NCBI GenBank assembly: GCA_035540935.1
Contig: DATLFS010000075.1
Location: 1-24,816 of the forward strand
Reading direction: 5' to 3'
Length of the DNA: 24,816 nucleotides
Source: DATLFS01 sp035540935
Lineage (GTDB): Bacteria > Actinomycetota > CADDZG01 > WHSQ01
Positions 15,152 through 21,385 of the stretch are shown here, in pieces. How positions within the stretch are numbered: the stretch's first letter is position 1; every line of letters begins with the position of its first letter. Below the pieces are notes generated by a model that saw nothing but the letters and a program-made list of their open reading frames with translations, made no database searches and was not told the origin of the DNA. The translations under genes were made by a program, and so were the position numbers.

Positions 15152-16008
15152 GATTCCTCGAGCACGCCCGGGGGAGTTTGCCGCTGGAGCGCTGCCTCGT
15201 GATGGGCATCGTGAACAGAACCCCCGATTCCTTCTACGACGGCGGAAGACTCGATCTGCAGGAGTCGGTCGATCACGCCCTGCGACTCGTCGAGGAGGGG
15301 GCCGACATCCTCGATCTCGGAGCGGTCAAGGCAGGGCCGGGGCGCGCCGTCCCTCCCGCGGAGGAGGAACGTCTCCTGCTCCCTCTGGTCGCCCGCCTGG
15401 CGACCGCCACCGCGGTTCCGCTGTCGGTGGAGACGACGAGCGCGGCTGTGGCGCGCCGCGCGCTGGACGAGGGCGCGGCCATCGTCAACGACATCTCGGG
15501 CTTGAGCGACGAGGCGATGCCCGAGGTGGTGGCGCGAGGGGGAGCCGCGCTGATCCTGGTGCATCACGGTGGTCAGTTGCGCGGGCGCCCCCTGCATCCG
15601 CAGTACGACGACGTGGTGGAGGCCGTCTTCTCGACGTGGAGATCGCTCGCCGAGAAGGCCGCAGCGGCCGGCGTGGCCCGGGAGAGCCTGGTGGTGGACG
15701 CCGCTCTCGATTTCGGGAAGACGACCTTCCATTCGCTCGAGTTGGTACGGCGGCTTCCGGAGCAGCTCGAGCTCGGTCTCCCTGTGCTCGTGGCGGCATC
15801 GCGCAAGGATGTCGTCGGGGAGACCCTCGGGCTTCCGCCCGAGGAGCGACTGGAGGGGAGCCTCGCGGTGGCGGCGATCGCCGCCTATCTGGGGGCAGCC
15901 ATCGTGCGGGTGCACGATGTACGGGAAACGGTCAGGACGCTTCGGATGACGCTGGCGGTAGCGGCTCGGACGGCTCCGGTTCGAGCACGGCGCGGCCTGT
16001 GGGAATGA
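15148..16008 (+). CDS. folP2: FolP2-type dihydropteroate synthase homologue
   Basis: A 286-residue TIM-barrel protein of the dihydropteroate synthase family. It has VMGIVNRTPDSFYDGG (residues 18-33) in place of the usual NVTPDSFSDGG, and DLGAVKAGPG in place of the DxGGESTRPG loop. Further on are VNDISG, DFGKTTFHSLELVRRLP and SRKDVVGETLG. These variants match the second mycobacterial paralogue, FolP2, which from published work on M. leprae lacks dihydropteroate synthase activity. It is therefore probably not the folate enzyme, and its true reaction is unknown. It overlaps the upstream transporter by four bases. The last 77 bases overlap a minus-strand small ORF. Confidence 0.88.
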   Translation: MRFLEHARGSLPLERCLVMGIVNRTPDSFYDGGRLDLQESVDHALRLVEEGADILDLGAVKAGPGRAVPPAEEERLLLPLVARLATATAVPLSVETTSAAVARRALDEGAAIVNDISGLSDEAMPEVVARGGAALILVHHGGQLRGRPLHPQYDDVVEAVFSTWRSLAEKAAAAGVARESLVVDAALDFGKTTFHSLELVRRLPEQLELGLPVLVAASRKDVVGETLGLPPEERLEGSLAVAAIAAYLGAAIVRVHDVRETVRTLRMTLAVAARTAPVRARRGLWE

Positions 16009-16096
16009 TCCACGGAAGCATCGCCTCGGCTACGTCCTCGGCCGGGACGTCGTATTCGCCGCTCTCGATGCGTTCGCGCAGTGTCTGAATCCTCAT
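15932..16096 (-). CDS. Small FlgM-like (anti-sigma-28-type) protein
   Basis: A 54-codon ORF beginning MRIQTLRERIESGEYDVPA and continuing EDVAEAMLPW. This resembles the C-terminal sigma-binding core of FlgM anti-sigma factors (pattern: basic helix, I-x-x-G-x-Y-x-V-D/P-x-E-x-V-A-x-x-ML). The remainder is Pro/Ser/Glu-rich and ends PASSEAS. About half of the ORF lies outside folP2 in a region otherwise without a gene; the 3' half is antisense to the folP2 tail. No Shine-Dalgarno is evident before the ATG; a weak TACGAA box lies eight bases upstream. It is divergent from the response regulator. Real flagellar genes are not in the window, so the target sigma factor, if any, is unknown. Confidence 0.6.
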   Translation of the reverse strand: MRIQTLRERIESGEYDVPAEDVAEAMLPWIIPTGRAVLEPEPSEPLPPASSEAS

Positions 16097-16120
16097 GGTT
16101 GTAATTCGTATCGGCAGCGG

Positions 16121-16148
16121 CGCGGAAAAGGTTGATACCTTTTCCGCG
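16121..16148. promoter_or_regulatory. 12-bp inverted repeat, operator candidate
   Basis: CGCGGAAAAGGT (16121-16132) and ACCTTTTCCGCG (16137-16148) are perfect inverted repeats separated by TGAT. The second arm contains TACCTT (16136-16141), a TAnnnT -10 candidate for the response-regulator gene, so a bound protein would block or modulate that promoter. As RNA it could also form a 12-bp hairpin, but no U-tract follows. It lies between the divergent FlgM-like and response-regulator genes and could control both. Confidence 0.55.
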
Positions 16149-16170
16149 AACCGGCCGAGAAAGGACCCAC

Positions 16171-16542
16171 GTGCCGAAGCGGATATTGATCGTTGAGGAC
16201 GAGGAAGCCGTTCGTGAACTTGAGAAATTCATCCTTGAGCAGCAGGGATACGAGGTCGTGGAGGCCCGTGACGGGCTCGAGGGGCTCACGAAGGCAGAGT
16301 TCCGGCGTCCCGATCTGATCTTGCTCGATCTGATGATGCCGGACGTCTCGGGCGGACGGATGTTCGACGAGATGAGGCGCCATCCCGCGACCGCGGGGAT
16401 CCCGATCGTGGTGGTCACCGGCAAGCCCGACGCGCACGAGATGTTCGACGACGAGATCGGTCCGGAGAACGTGATCATGAAGCCGTTCGAGGCCGAAGGT
16501 CTGTTGACGAGGATCCGCGAGCACATCGGGGACCCCGGCTGA
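16171..16542 (+). CDS. Single-domain response regulator (CheY-like)
   Basis: A 123-residue stand-alone receiver domain. It contains the acidic pair ED at 9-10, phospho-acceptor D53 in LILLDLMMPD, the switch Thr in VVVTGKP, and the conserved Lys in VIMKPFEA. There is no output domain, so it must act by protein contact, as CheY or Spo0F do. GTG 16171 was chosen because GAGAAAGGA lies about six bases before it; a further-upstream TTG (16132) falls inside the inverted repeat. Ten bases after its stop the prepilin peptidase begins, suggesting a link to type IV pili or motility (inference). No histidine kinase is adjacent. Confidence 0.92.
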   Translation: MPKRILIVEDEEAVRELEKFILEQQGYEVVEARDGLEGLTKAEFRRPDLILLDLMMPDVSGGRMFDEMRRHPATAGIPIVVVTGKPDAHEMFDDEIGPENVIMKPFEAEGLLTRIREHIGDPG

Positions 16543-16552
16543 TCCCGACCGC

Positions 16553-17323
16553 GTGTTGATCGCCGCCGCCGCCGTCCTCGGCCTGATCTTCGGGAGCTTC
16601 GCCACGGTGGTGGCCCACCGCGTGCCGCGGCGCGAGTCGATCGTGCGGGGTCGCAGTCGCTGTCCCGTCTGCGGGCACACGATCGGCGCCCTCGAGAACC
16701 TGCCGCTCGTCTCGTACGCCCTGCAGGGCGGACGCTGCCGCAACTGCCGCGCGCGCATCTCCCCGCGCTATCCGCTGCAGGAGGCTGCGTGCGCGGTGCT
16801 GTTCGCGGCCGCCGCCATCCGCTTCGGCCTCTCGCTCGAGGCGGTCGTGTTCGCCGCCTTCTTCTGGGTGTTACTCGTGCTGACGGTGATCGACCTCGAG
16901 CACCATCTTCTTCCGAACCGCATCGTTTATCCGGCGTTCATCGCGGGGTGGATCGCTCTGGCAGTGGCGGCTCTCGTCTCGAACGAGCCCGAGAGGCTCA
17001 TCTCCGCCCTATGGGGCATGGCCGTCTTCGGCGGCTTCTTCTTCGTCGTCGGCTTCCTCTTCCCCGCGGGGATGGGTGGAGGCGACGTGAAGCTGGCGTT
17101 CGTCCTCGGCACGTTCCTGGGATACGTCGGCGGTGCCGGGCTGGCGGCGGTCGGGATGTTCCTCGCGTTCCTGTTCGGCACGGTGATCGGTATCGGCGTG
17201 ATGCTCCTCGGCAAGGGCGGACGCAAGACCAAGATCCCGTTCGGCCCCTTCCTCGCGCTCGGCACGATCGTGGCGATCCTGGTGGGCGACCGGTTACTCG
17301 ACGCGTATCTCTCCTCTTTCTGA
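16553..17323 (+). CDS. Type IV prepilin peptidase (A24 family)
   Basis: A 256-residue membrane aspartic protease that cleaves the leader of type IV prepilins and related pseudopilins; the long form also N-methylates the new end. It has the N-terminal FGSFATVVAHRVP motif, two zinc-binding Cys pairs (RCPVCGH and RCRNCRA) followed by PRYPLQE, and the two catalytic Asp sites in TVIDLEHHLLPN and GMGGGDVKL. About eight membrane segments are visible, so it is the complete bifunctional form. Starts at GTG 16553, ten bases after the response regulator. No pilin genes are in the window. Confidence 0.94.
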   Translation: MLIAAAAVLGLIFGSFATVVAHRVPRRESIVRGRSRCPVCGHTIGALENLPLVSYALQGGRCRNCRARISPRYPLQEAACAVLFAAAAIRFGLSLEAVVFAAFFWVLLVLTVIDLEHHLLPNRIVYPAFIAGWIALAVAALVSNEPERLISALWGMAVFGGFFFVVGFLFPAGMGGGDVKLAFVLGTFLGYVGGAGLAAVGMFLAFLFGTVIGIGVMLLGKGGRKTKIPFGPFLALGTIVAILVGDRLLDAYLSSF

Positions 17324-17355
17324 CGCCGGCGGAGGTCCGGCGCCGCCCCTGCGCT

Positions 17356-17361
17356 TACGAT
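17356..17361 (+). promoter_or_regulatory. TACGAT -10 box, leaderless start
   Basis: TACGAT matches TAnnnT and ends seven bases before the ATG at 17369. No Shine-Dalgarno or -35 element is seen, so the DUF5319 operon is probably transcribed from the start codon itself. Confidence 0.5.
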
Positions 17362-17368
17362 CGGTCGC

Positions 17369-17869
17369 ATGGATCACGAGGAGAACCCCTGGGAAGGCGA
17401 AGAAGGCGCCGAGGATCTCGAGGAGACCGAACGCGAGGCGCTCCAGAAGGATCTCGTGGACATCAAGGTCTTGAAGGAGCTGCTCGAGCCGCGCGGCATC
17501 AAGGGAGCCGTCTTCTATTGCCCCGACTGTGACGAGGATCACTACCTCGCGTGGGATCTCCTCGCCGGGAACCTCGAGGAGATCCTGGAAGCCGGAGAGC
17601 CGCCCGTGCACGAGCCGGCGTTCAATCCGAACCCGGAGAACTACGTGTCGTGGGATTTCGCGCGCGGGTTCCTCGACGGCTACGAGTCCTATCAGGGCGA
17701 GGAGAGATCCGAGCAGGACGAGCTGACGGCGCGCCTGGTCGAGGCACTGCGGGAGCAGGATTGGGGTTTCCCGCAGATCAGGTCCTTCCTCGCGGGCGTG
17801 GGTCTCGACCTCCCCCGTGACGCGCGTCCCGGCGCGCCGCGCAACACCGGGGAGGACCCCGGGTCGTGA
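17369..17869 (+). CDS. DUF5319 family protein
   Basis: A 166-residue acidic soluble protein of a family found mainly in actinobacteria. The recognisable core is AVFYCPDCDEDHYLAWDLLAGNLEEIL (about residues 46-72), with a single CPDC pair, then PNPENYVSWDFARGFLDGY. The family has no known function; the Cys pair may bind a metal or work through a dimer. The N-terminus is rich in Glu and probably disordered, and the C-terminal 20 residues are low complexity. The stop overlaps the parA start (GTGA), so production is coupled to ParA. Confidence 0.85.
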   Translation: MDHEENPWEGEEGAEDLEETEREALQKDLVDIKVLKELLEPRGIKGAVFYCPDCDEDHYLAWDLLAGNLEEILEAGEPPVHEPAFNPNPENYVSWDFARGFLDGYESYQGEERSEQDELTARLVEALREQDWGFPQIRSFLAGVGLDLPRDARPGAPRNTGEDPGS

Positions 17870-18621
17870 CGCGCGTGGTGGCGTTCGCCAACCAGAAAGG
17901 CGGCGTTGCCAAGACGACCACAACGCTGTCCATCGGGGTCGCGTTGTCGCAACGCAACCGCCGCGTCCTCCTCGTCGACCTCGACCCGCAGGGGGCGCTT
18001 TCCTACTCGATGGGCGTCGACCCGGACGCCCTCACGGAGACGGTGAACGACGTTCTCGTCCGGCGCCTGCCGATCGACAAAGTCGTGGTCGCGCGCGAGG
18101 TCGACCTCGTCCCGGCGAACATCGACTTGGCCGGAGCCGAAGCGATCCTCCTCGCGAAGACGGGACGCGAGTACGCGCTGCAACGCGCTCTGCGGGAGCT
18201 GGGCGGTGTCTACGACTACGTCCTGATCGATTGCCCGCCCTCGCTCGGGATCCTGACGATCAACGGGCTCACCGCCGCAGGCGAGGTGCTGATCCCGTTG
18301 CAGTGCGAGGCGCTCTCGCACCGCGGCGTCGGCCAGTTGCTCGAGCAGATGAACGACATCCGCCACTTCACCAACCCGGATCTCCGCGTGTTGGGCGTCG
18401 TCCCCACCATGTACGACGGGCGCTCACTTCACGCGCGCGAGGTTCTGGCGGACGTGGGCGAGCGCTACGGCGTCACGGTGCTGGAACCACCCGTGCGCAA
18501 GTCGATCAAGTTCGCCGAGGCCGCGCAGGCGGGACGGTCGATCCTGTCGTACGCGCCGTCGCATCCGGGCGCCGAGGCATACCGCGCCCACGCCGCGGCG
18601 ATCGACGAGGCAGGGCCGTGA
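17866..18621 (+). CDS. ParA/Soj-family ATPase (orphan)
   Basis: A 251-residue P-loop ATPase of the ParA/MinD type, with deviant Walker A KGGVAKTTT (signature Lys 11, Lys 16), VDLDPQG, and Walker B DYVLIDCPPSLG. Such proteins position DNA or protein cargo on the nucleoid or membrane. No parB gene or parS-like sites are adjacent, and chromosomal parAB normally lies near the origin beside rsmG. This is therefore one of the orphan ParA proteins common in actinobacteria, whose cargo here is unknown. It overlaps the genes on both sides by four bases, so the flanking DUF5319 and zinc-ribbon proteins are the best candidates for partners (inference). Confidence 0.93.
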   Translation: MTRVVAFANQKGGVAKTTTTLSIGVALSQRNRRVLLVDLDPQGALSYSMGVDPDALTETVNDVLVRRLPIDKVVVAREVDLVPANIDLAGAEAILLAKTGREYALQRALRELGGVYDYVLIDCPPSLGILTINGLTAAGEVLIPLQCEALSHRGVGQLLEQMNDIRHFTNPDLRVLGVVPTMYDGRSLHAREVLADVGERYGVTVLEPPVRKSIKFAEAAQAGRSILSYAPSHPGAEAYRAHAAAIDEAGP

Positions 18622-18851
18622 CGCGGCCGCCCGACCGGCACGCGCTCTACAGCGCCACCGAGCGGAGGCGGTTCACGTGCACGGTGGAATGCTCGGGATG
18701 CCGCGAGGAGACGCGCGTTTCATACGTTGAGCTTATGGCTCTGCTCTTTCCGGTCCACGTCCACCTCCCGCTGGTCCGCTACTACTCGTCGTGGTTGCGA
18801 TGTCCTTCGTGCGGGCGCCGCACCTGGTGCCGGATCCATTTCGACCGGTGA
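18618..18851 (+). CDS. Small zinc-ribbon-like protein
   Basis: A 77-residue protein with two Cys pairs, CSGC (in FTCTVECSGC) and CPSC (in WLRCPSCGRRTWC), about 35 residues apart, typical of a zinc ribbon. The segment between them, VSYVELMALLFPVHVHLPLVRYYSSW, is hydrophobic and could be a buried or membrane-associated helix. It starts at a GTG overlapping the parA stop (GTGA), so it is the third coupled gene of the operon. I know no function for it; an adaptor role for ParA is possible but unproven. Confidence 0.78.
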   Translation: MTRPPDRHALYSATERRRFTCTVECSGCREETRVSYVELMALLFPVHVHLPLVRYYSSWLRCPSCGRRTWCRIHFDR

Positions 18852-18875
18852 CCCGGTACGTTTGAAGGCGAACCT

Positions 18876-18929
18876 CGAGGCGATGGATCGCCTCGATTAG
18901 GCTCGCCCGGCGGACGTCAACCGAGGAGG
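18876..18929 (+). promoter_or_regulatory. Inverted repeat, -10 box and RBS of the histone-like gene
   Basis: CGAGGCGA (18876-18883) and TCGCCTCG (18888-18895) form a perfect 8-bp inverted repeat with a 4-base spacer. TAGGCT (18898-18903) follows as a -10 candidate, then the strong ribosome-binding site GAGGAGG (18923-18929) before GTG 18937. The repeat covers the spacer between -35 and -10, so it is a likely operator; it could instead be a weak terminator of the parA operon. Confidence 0.45.
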
Positions 18930-18936
18930 TCGCCCA

Positions 18937-19434
18937 GTGGCAAGGAAGACCAAGGCCGCCAAGCAGGTGCAGGACGTCAAGAAGCACGCCTCCGCGACGG
19001 CTCGCGGCGTGCAGGCAGTGGGGAAGAAGGCGGTGGACACGGCCCGCGCGACCGCGAAAGAGGTCGCCTCGACCAGAGATGCGAAGAAGGCCAAGAAGCA
19101 GGCACGCGTCGCCGCCGGCGCCGTGAAGGCCGCTGCGGGCGCCGCGGGGGTTCTAGCGCGCACCGCCGCGAAGAAGGCTTCAGAGGGCGCCAAGAAGGTC
19201 GCGTCGTCCAAAGAGGTGAAGGGCGCGCGCGGGAGCGCGAAGAAGGCTACGAAAGCCGGCAAGAAGGCTGCCAAGACGACGGGCGCCGTGGTCAAGGAGC
19301 GGGGCCGGAAGGTGGCGAAGGAGGCTTCGGCTCGCTCGCAGTCGGCCGTGACCGCGGCACGGAAGCGCTCAGGAACCGCGACCAAGAAGGCTCGCAGCAA
19401 GGTCGAGCAGACTAAGAAGAAGGTCAGGGGCTAA
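18937..19434 (+). CDS. Lys/Ala-rich histone H1-like DNA-binding protein
   Basis: A 165-residue, very basic protein made almost wholly of Ala, Lys, Arg, Val, Gly, Ser and Thr, with repeated KKA/AKK/KKV units (for example ARTAAKKASEGAKKVASSKE). It has no aromatic residue apart from none that I can find, no Cys, and no globular domain, like the C-terminal tail of eukaryotic histone H1 and the tails of actinobacterial nucleoid proteins such as Lsr2-unrelated H1-like proteins or HupB's tail. It probably binds and compacts DNA nonspecifically. The GTG start has GAGGAGG seven bases upstream, so it may be highly expressed. Low-complexity sequence prevents firm family assignment; a phasin-like protein is a less likely alternative. 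Confidence 0.8.
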   Translation: MARKTKAAKQVQDVKKHASATARGVQAVGKKAVDTARATAKEVASTRDAKKAKKQARVAAGAVKAAAGAAGVLARTAAKKASEGAKKVASSKEVKGARGSAKKATKAGKKAAKTTGAVVKERGRKVAKEASARSQSAVTAARKRSGTATKKARSKVEQTKKKVRG

Positions 19435-19485
19435 CCGTCCCTGACGGCTCCGCCGCTTGGGTGGACGACTAGGGGGGGAGGGCCC

Positions 19486-20769
19486 GTGGCTGAGACGTCG
19501 ACGAGGGTCGCACAGAGGGACGATCTGCGCGACGACATGACGCCGTTCGAAGCGGCGACCTACTTCTTCCACCGATCCGCCGACCGCCTCGCGCTTCGAG
19601 ACGACATGCGTGAGGTGTTGAGCACCTCGTATCGCGAGTTGGGGGTGCAGATCCCCGTCCGGATGGACGACGGGCGTACGGTCGTCTACCGCGGTTACCG
19701 CATCCAGCACAACGGGGCGCGCGGTCCGTACAAGGGAGGGATCCGCTACCACGAGGCGGCCGATCTCGACGAGGTCCGCGCTCTCGCCGCGCTGATGACG
19801 TGGAAGAACGCGCTGATCGACGTGCCTTTCGGCGGTGCCAAGGGCGGTGTGCAGTGTGAGCCGGGGATCATGTCGCAGGACGAGCTCCAGCGGCTCACGC
19901 GGCGGTTCACGTCGATGATCTCGTACATCATCGGCGTCAACCGCGACATCCCGGCGCCGGACATGGGGACGAACGCGCAGACGATGGCGTGGATGATGGA
20001 CGCGTACGGCCAGAAGCACGGTCACACGCCGGGGATCGTGACGGGGAAGCCGGTGGAGCTCGGAGGCTCACCCGGGCGGGAGGAGGCCACCGGCCGCGGC
20101 GTCGTGATCGCCGCACAGGAGGCGGCGCGCCGGATGGGGATCCGATTCAAAGACGCGCGCGTCGCGGTGCAAGGCTTCGGCAACGTCGGATACTGGACAT
20201 CCGTCCTGGCCGCCGAGGCCGGCGCCAGGATCGTCGCCGTCTCGGATGTTGGGGGCGCGACCTACAACCCGGCTGGTCTGGCCCTCGACGCGCTGCGCGC
20301 TCATTCGCGCGAAGCGCTGACGGTCACCGGCTTCGAGGGCGGTGAGCCGCTCACGAACGAAGAGCTGCTCGAGGTGGACTGCGACATCCTCGTTCCCGCC
20401 GCGATCGACGGCGTCATCAACACGGAGAACGCGGATCGCATCCGCGCGCGGTTGGTGGTGGAAGCGGCGAACGCTCCGACTACCCCCGCCGCCGATCGGA
20501 TCTTGACGGAGCGCGGCGTCACCGTGTTGCCGGACATCCTCGCCAACTCGGGAGGAGTCACCGTGTCCTACTTCGAGTGGGTGCAGAACATCCAGCAGTT
20601 CCGCTGGGAGCTCGACCAGGTCAACTTCGAGCTCAAGAAGAGGATGCGCCGTGCGACGGAGCAGGTGTTCGGCCGAGCGGAGGCGGAAGGAACCTCCCTG
20701 AGGGAGGCGGCCTTCGACATCGCCGTCGAGCGCGTGGCTCGCGCCGACGAGGTACGCGGCTACATCTGA
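19486..20769 (+). CDS. Glu/Leu/Phe/Val dehydrogenase (glutamate dehydrogenase type)
   Basis: A 427-residue NAD(P)-dependent amino-acid dehydrogenase, most likely glutamate dehydrogenase of the short hexameric type, interconverting glutamate with 2-oxoglutarate and ammonia. Landmarks are GPYKGGIRYH, catalytic K119 in PFGGAKGGV, PAPDMGTN, the Rossmann motif VAVQGFGNVG, and ILVPAAIDGVI with EAANAPTTPAA. ILANSGGVTVSYFEWVQN is the typical C-terminal signature. The GTG start is preceded by the purine-rich AGGGGGGGAGGG. Histidine degradation ends in glutamate, and hutI/hutH are close downstream, so a catabolic role fits. Cofactor preference cannot be fixed from sequence alone. Confidence 0.93.
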   Translation: MAETSTRVAQRDDLRDDMTPFEAATYFFHRSADRLALRDDMREVLSTSYRELGVQIPVRMDDGRTVVYRGYRIQHNGARGPYKGGIRYHEAADLDEVRALAALMTWKNALIDVPFGGAKGGVQCEPGIMSQDELQRLTRRFTSMISYIIGVNRDIPAPDMGTNAQTMAWMMDAYGQKHGHTPGIVTGKPVELGGSPGREEATGRGVVIAAQEAARRMGIRFKDARVAVQGFGNVGYWTSVLAAEAGARIVAVSDVGGATYNPAGLALDALRAHSREALTVTGFEGGEPLTNEELLEVDCDILVPAAIDGVINTENADRIRARLVVEAANAPTTPAADRILTERGVTVLPDILANSGGVTVSYFEWVQNIQQFRWELDQVNFELKKRMRRATEQVFGRAEAEGTSLREAAFDIAVERVARADEVRGYI

Positions 20770-21105
20770 GCCGCACCCATCGTCTCAAAACGGACGTTTC
20801 GCCTGGTGAAGGCAGGTTTTTCCGCCGTCCGTGGCAGGACCGCGAGGCGGTGTGCCGAATGAGCCGACGAGCGAACACTCGCGTTGAGAGAAAGGGCCTT
20901 GCAGGCGATGGACGATGAGCGGTCTTGCAGCTGGATGTCTGGTCCATCCGACGCGGGCATTCGCGTGACGGCCGCTCGTTGGTGGCTCGCGATCTCCCGC
21001 GACTCCTTCGCCCAGAGCGTGCGGCAGAGCTCTCGGCGACGACCTGCGGTGACGTGTGACCGAACGCCTGGTTTCGTCTCGCCGCTCACGCCGAAGAGCA
21101 AGTAA
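20770..21105. other. Gene-free interval with small hairpins, no recognised gene
   Basis: About 335 bases between glutamate dehydrogenase and the dodecin promoter. A 7-bp stem (20790-20796 with 20826-20832) encloses a short stem GCCT/AGGC followed by five Ts (20817-20821), a possible weak terminator for the dehydrogenase. A second stem pairs 20907-20913 with 20942-20948, and CTTGCAG occurs twice nearby. A 73-codon plus-strand ORF (20884-21105) and a 123-codon minus-strand ORF (21131-20760) are open but show no family resemblance and have poor start sites. I recognise no tRNA, riboswitch or other named RNA. Confidence 0.5.
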
Positions 21106-21136
21106 AAGACAACTCGCGGTTCACCTCCCATAGGAT
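21106..21136 (+). promoter_or_regulatory. Promoter of the dodecin-like gene
   Basis: AAGACA (21106-21111) and TAGGAT (21131-21136) with 19 bases between them; GACAAC (21108-21113) with 17-base spacing is the alternative -35. TAGGAT is a strong actinobacterial -10. Transcription would begin around 21143, inside the inverted repeat that follows. Confidence 0.55.
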
Positions 21137-21167
21137 GACCCCCTTCCTACGAAGGGGGTTTTCCTAT
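21130..21167 (+). promoter_or_regulatory. Hairpin/operator over the dodecin start
   Basis: ACCCCCTTC (21138-21146) and GAAGGGGGT (21151-21159) are perfect 9-bp arms around CTAC. Outside them ATAGGA (21130-21135) pairs with TCCTAT (21162-21167), separated by a two-base internal loop. The right arm contains the purine-rich ribosome-binding site and the outer arm reaches the ATG at 21166. Read-through RNA from upstream would bury both. RNA starting from the local promoter would lack most of the left arm. It may instead act as a DNA operator, or as a weak terminator (four Ts follow). Confidence 0.5.
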
Positions 21168-21375
21168 GTCGGTCGAGAAGTCGATCGATCTCACGGCGAC
21201 GGGTCCTTCCGTCGAGGAGGCCGTGGCGGCCGCGATCGGGCGCGCCGGCCTCACGGTGCGCGGACTGACGTCCTTCGAGATCGAACGCATCGAAGGCGTC
21301 ATCGAGGAAGGCGAGATCCGCTACAAGGTCCATCTGAGACTTTCGTTCATCATCAAGGAGCGGGTCCACGAGTAG
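21166..21375 (+). CDS. Dodecin-like protein lacking the flavin-stacking Trp
   Basis: A 69-residue protein with the dodecin fold pattern: strand (VEKSIDLTATGPS), helix (VEEAVAAAIGRAGLTVRGLTS), then strands FEIERIEGVIEE, IRYKVHLRLSFIIKE. Dodecins form hollow dodecamers that store flavins. The usual L-D-W-F-E-V motif here reads LTSFEI, so the Trp that sandwiches the flavin is replaced by Ser, and the Gln of the E-Y-Q-V strand is Lys (RYKV). Flavin storage is therefore doubtful; it may bind another ligand. The ATG has AAGGGGG eight bases upstream, inside a hairpin. The following MBL gene begins at or within its stop region. Confidence 0.85.
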   Translation: MSVEKSIDLTATGPSVEEAVAAAIGRAGLTVRGLTSFEIERIEGVIEEGEIRYKVHLRLSFIIKERVHE

Positions 21376-21385
21376 CGAGACGCGG

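Noticed and set aside
16132..16170. TTG start for the response regulator
   Set aside because: It lies inside the inverted repeat; GTG 16171 has a better ribosome-binding site and matches the normal receiver-domain start.
20884..21105. A 73-codon plus-strand ORF
   Set aside because: No ribosome-binding site fitting the start, odd composition, no family resemblance. Kept only as part of the interval description.
20760..21131. A 123-codon minus-strand ORF in the gene-free interval
   Set aside because: No recognisable domain, poor start context, and it overlaps the end of the glutamate dehydrogenase gene.
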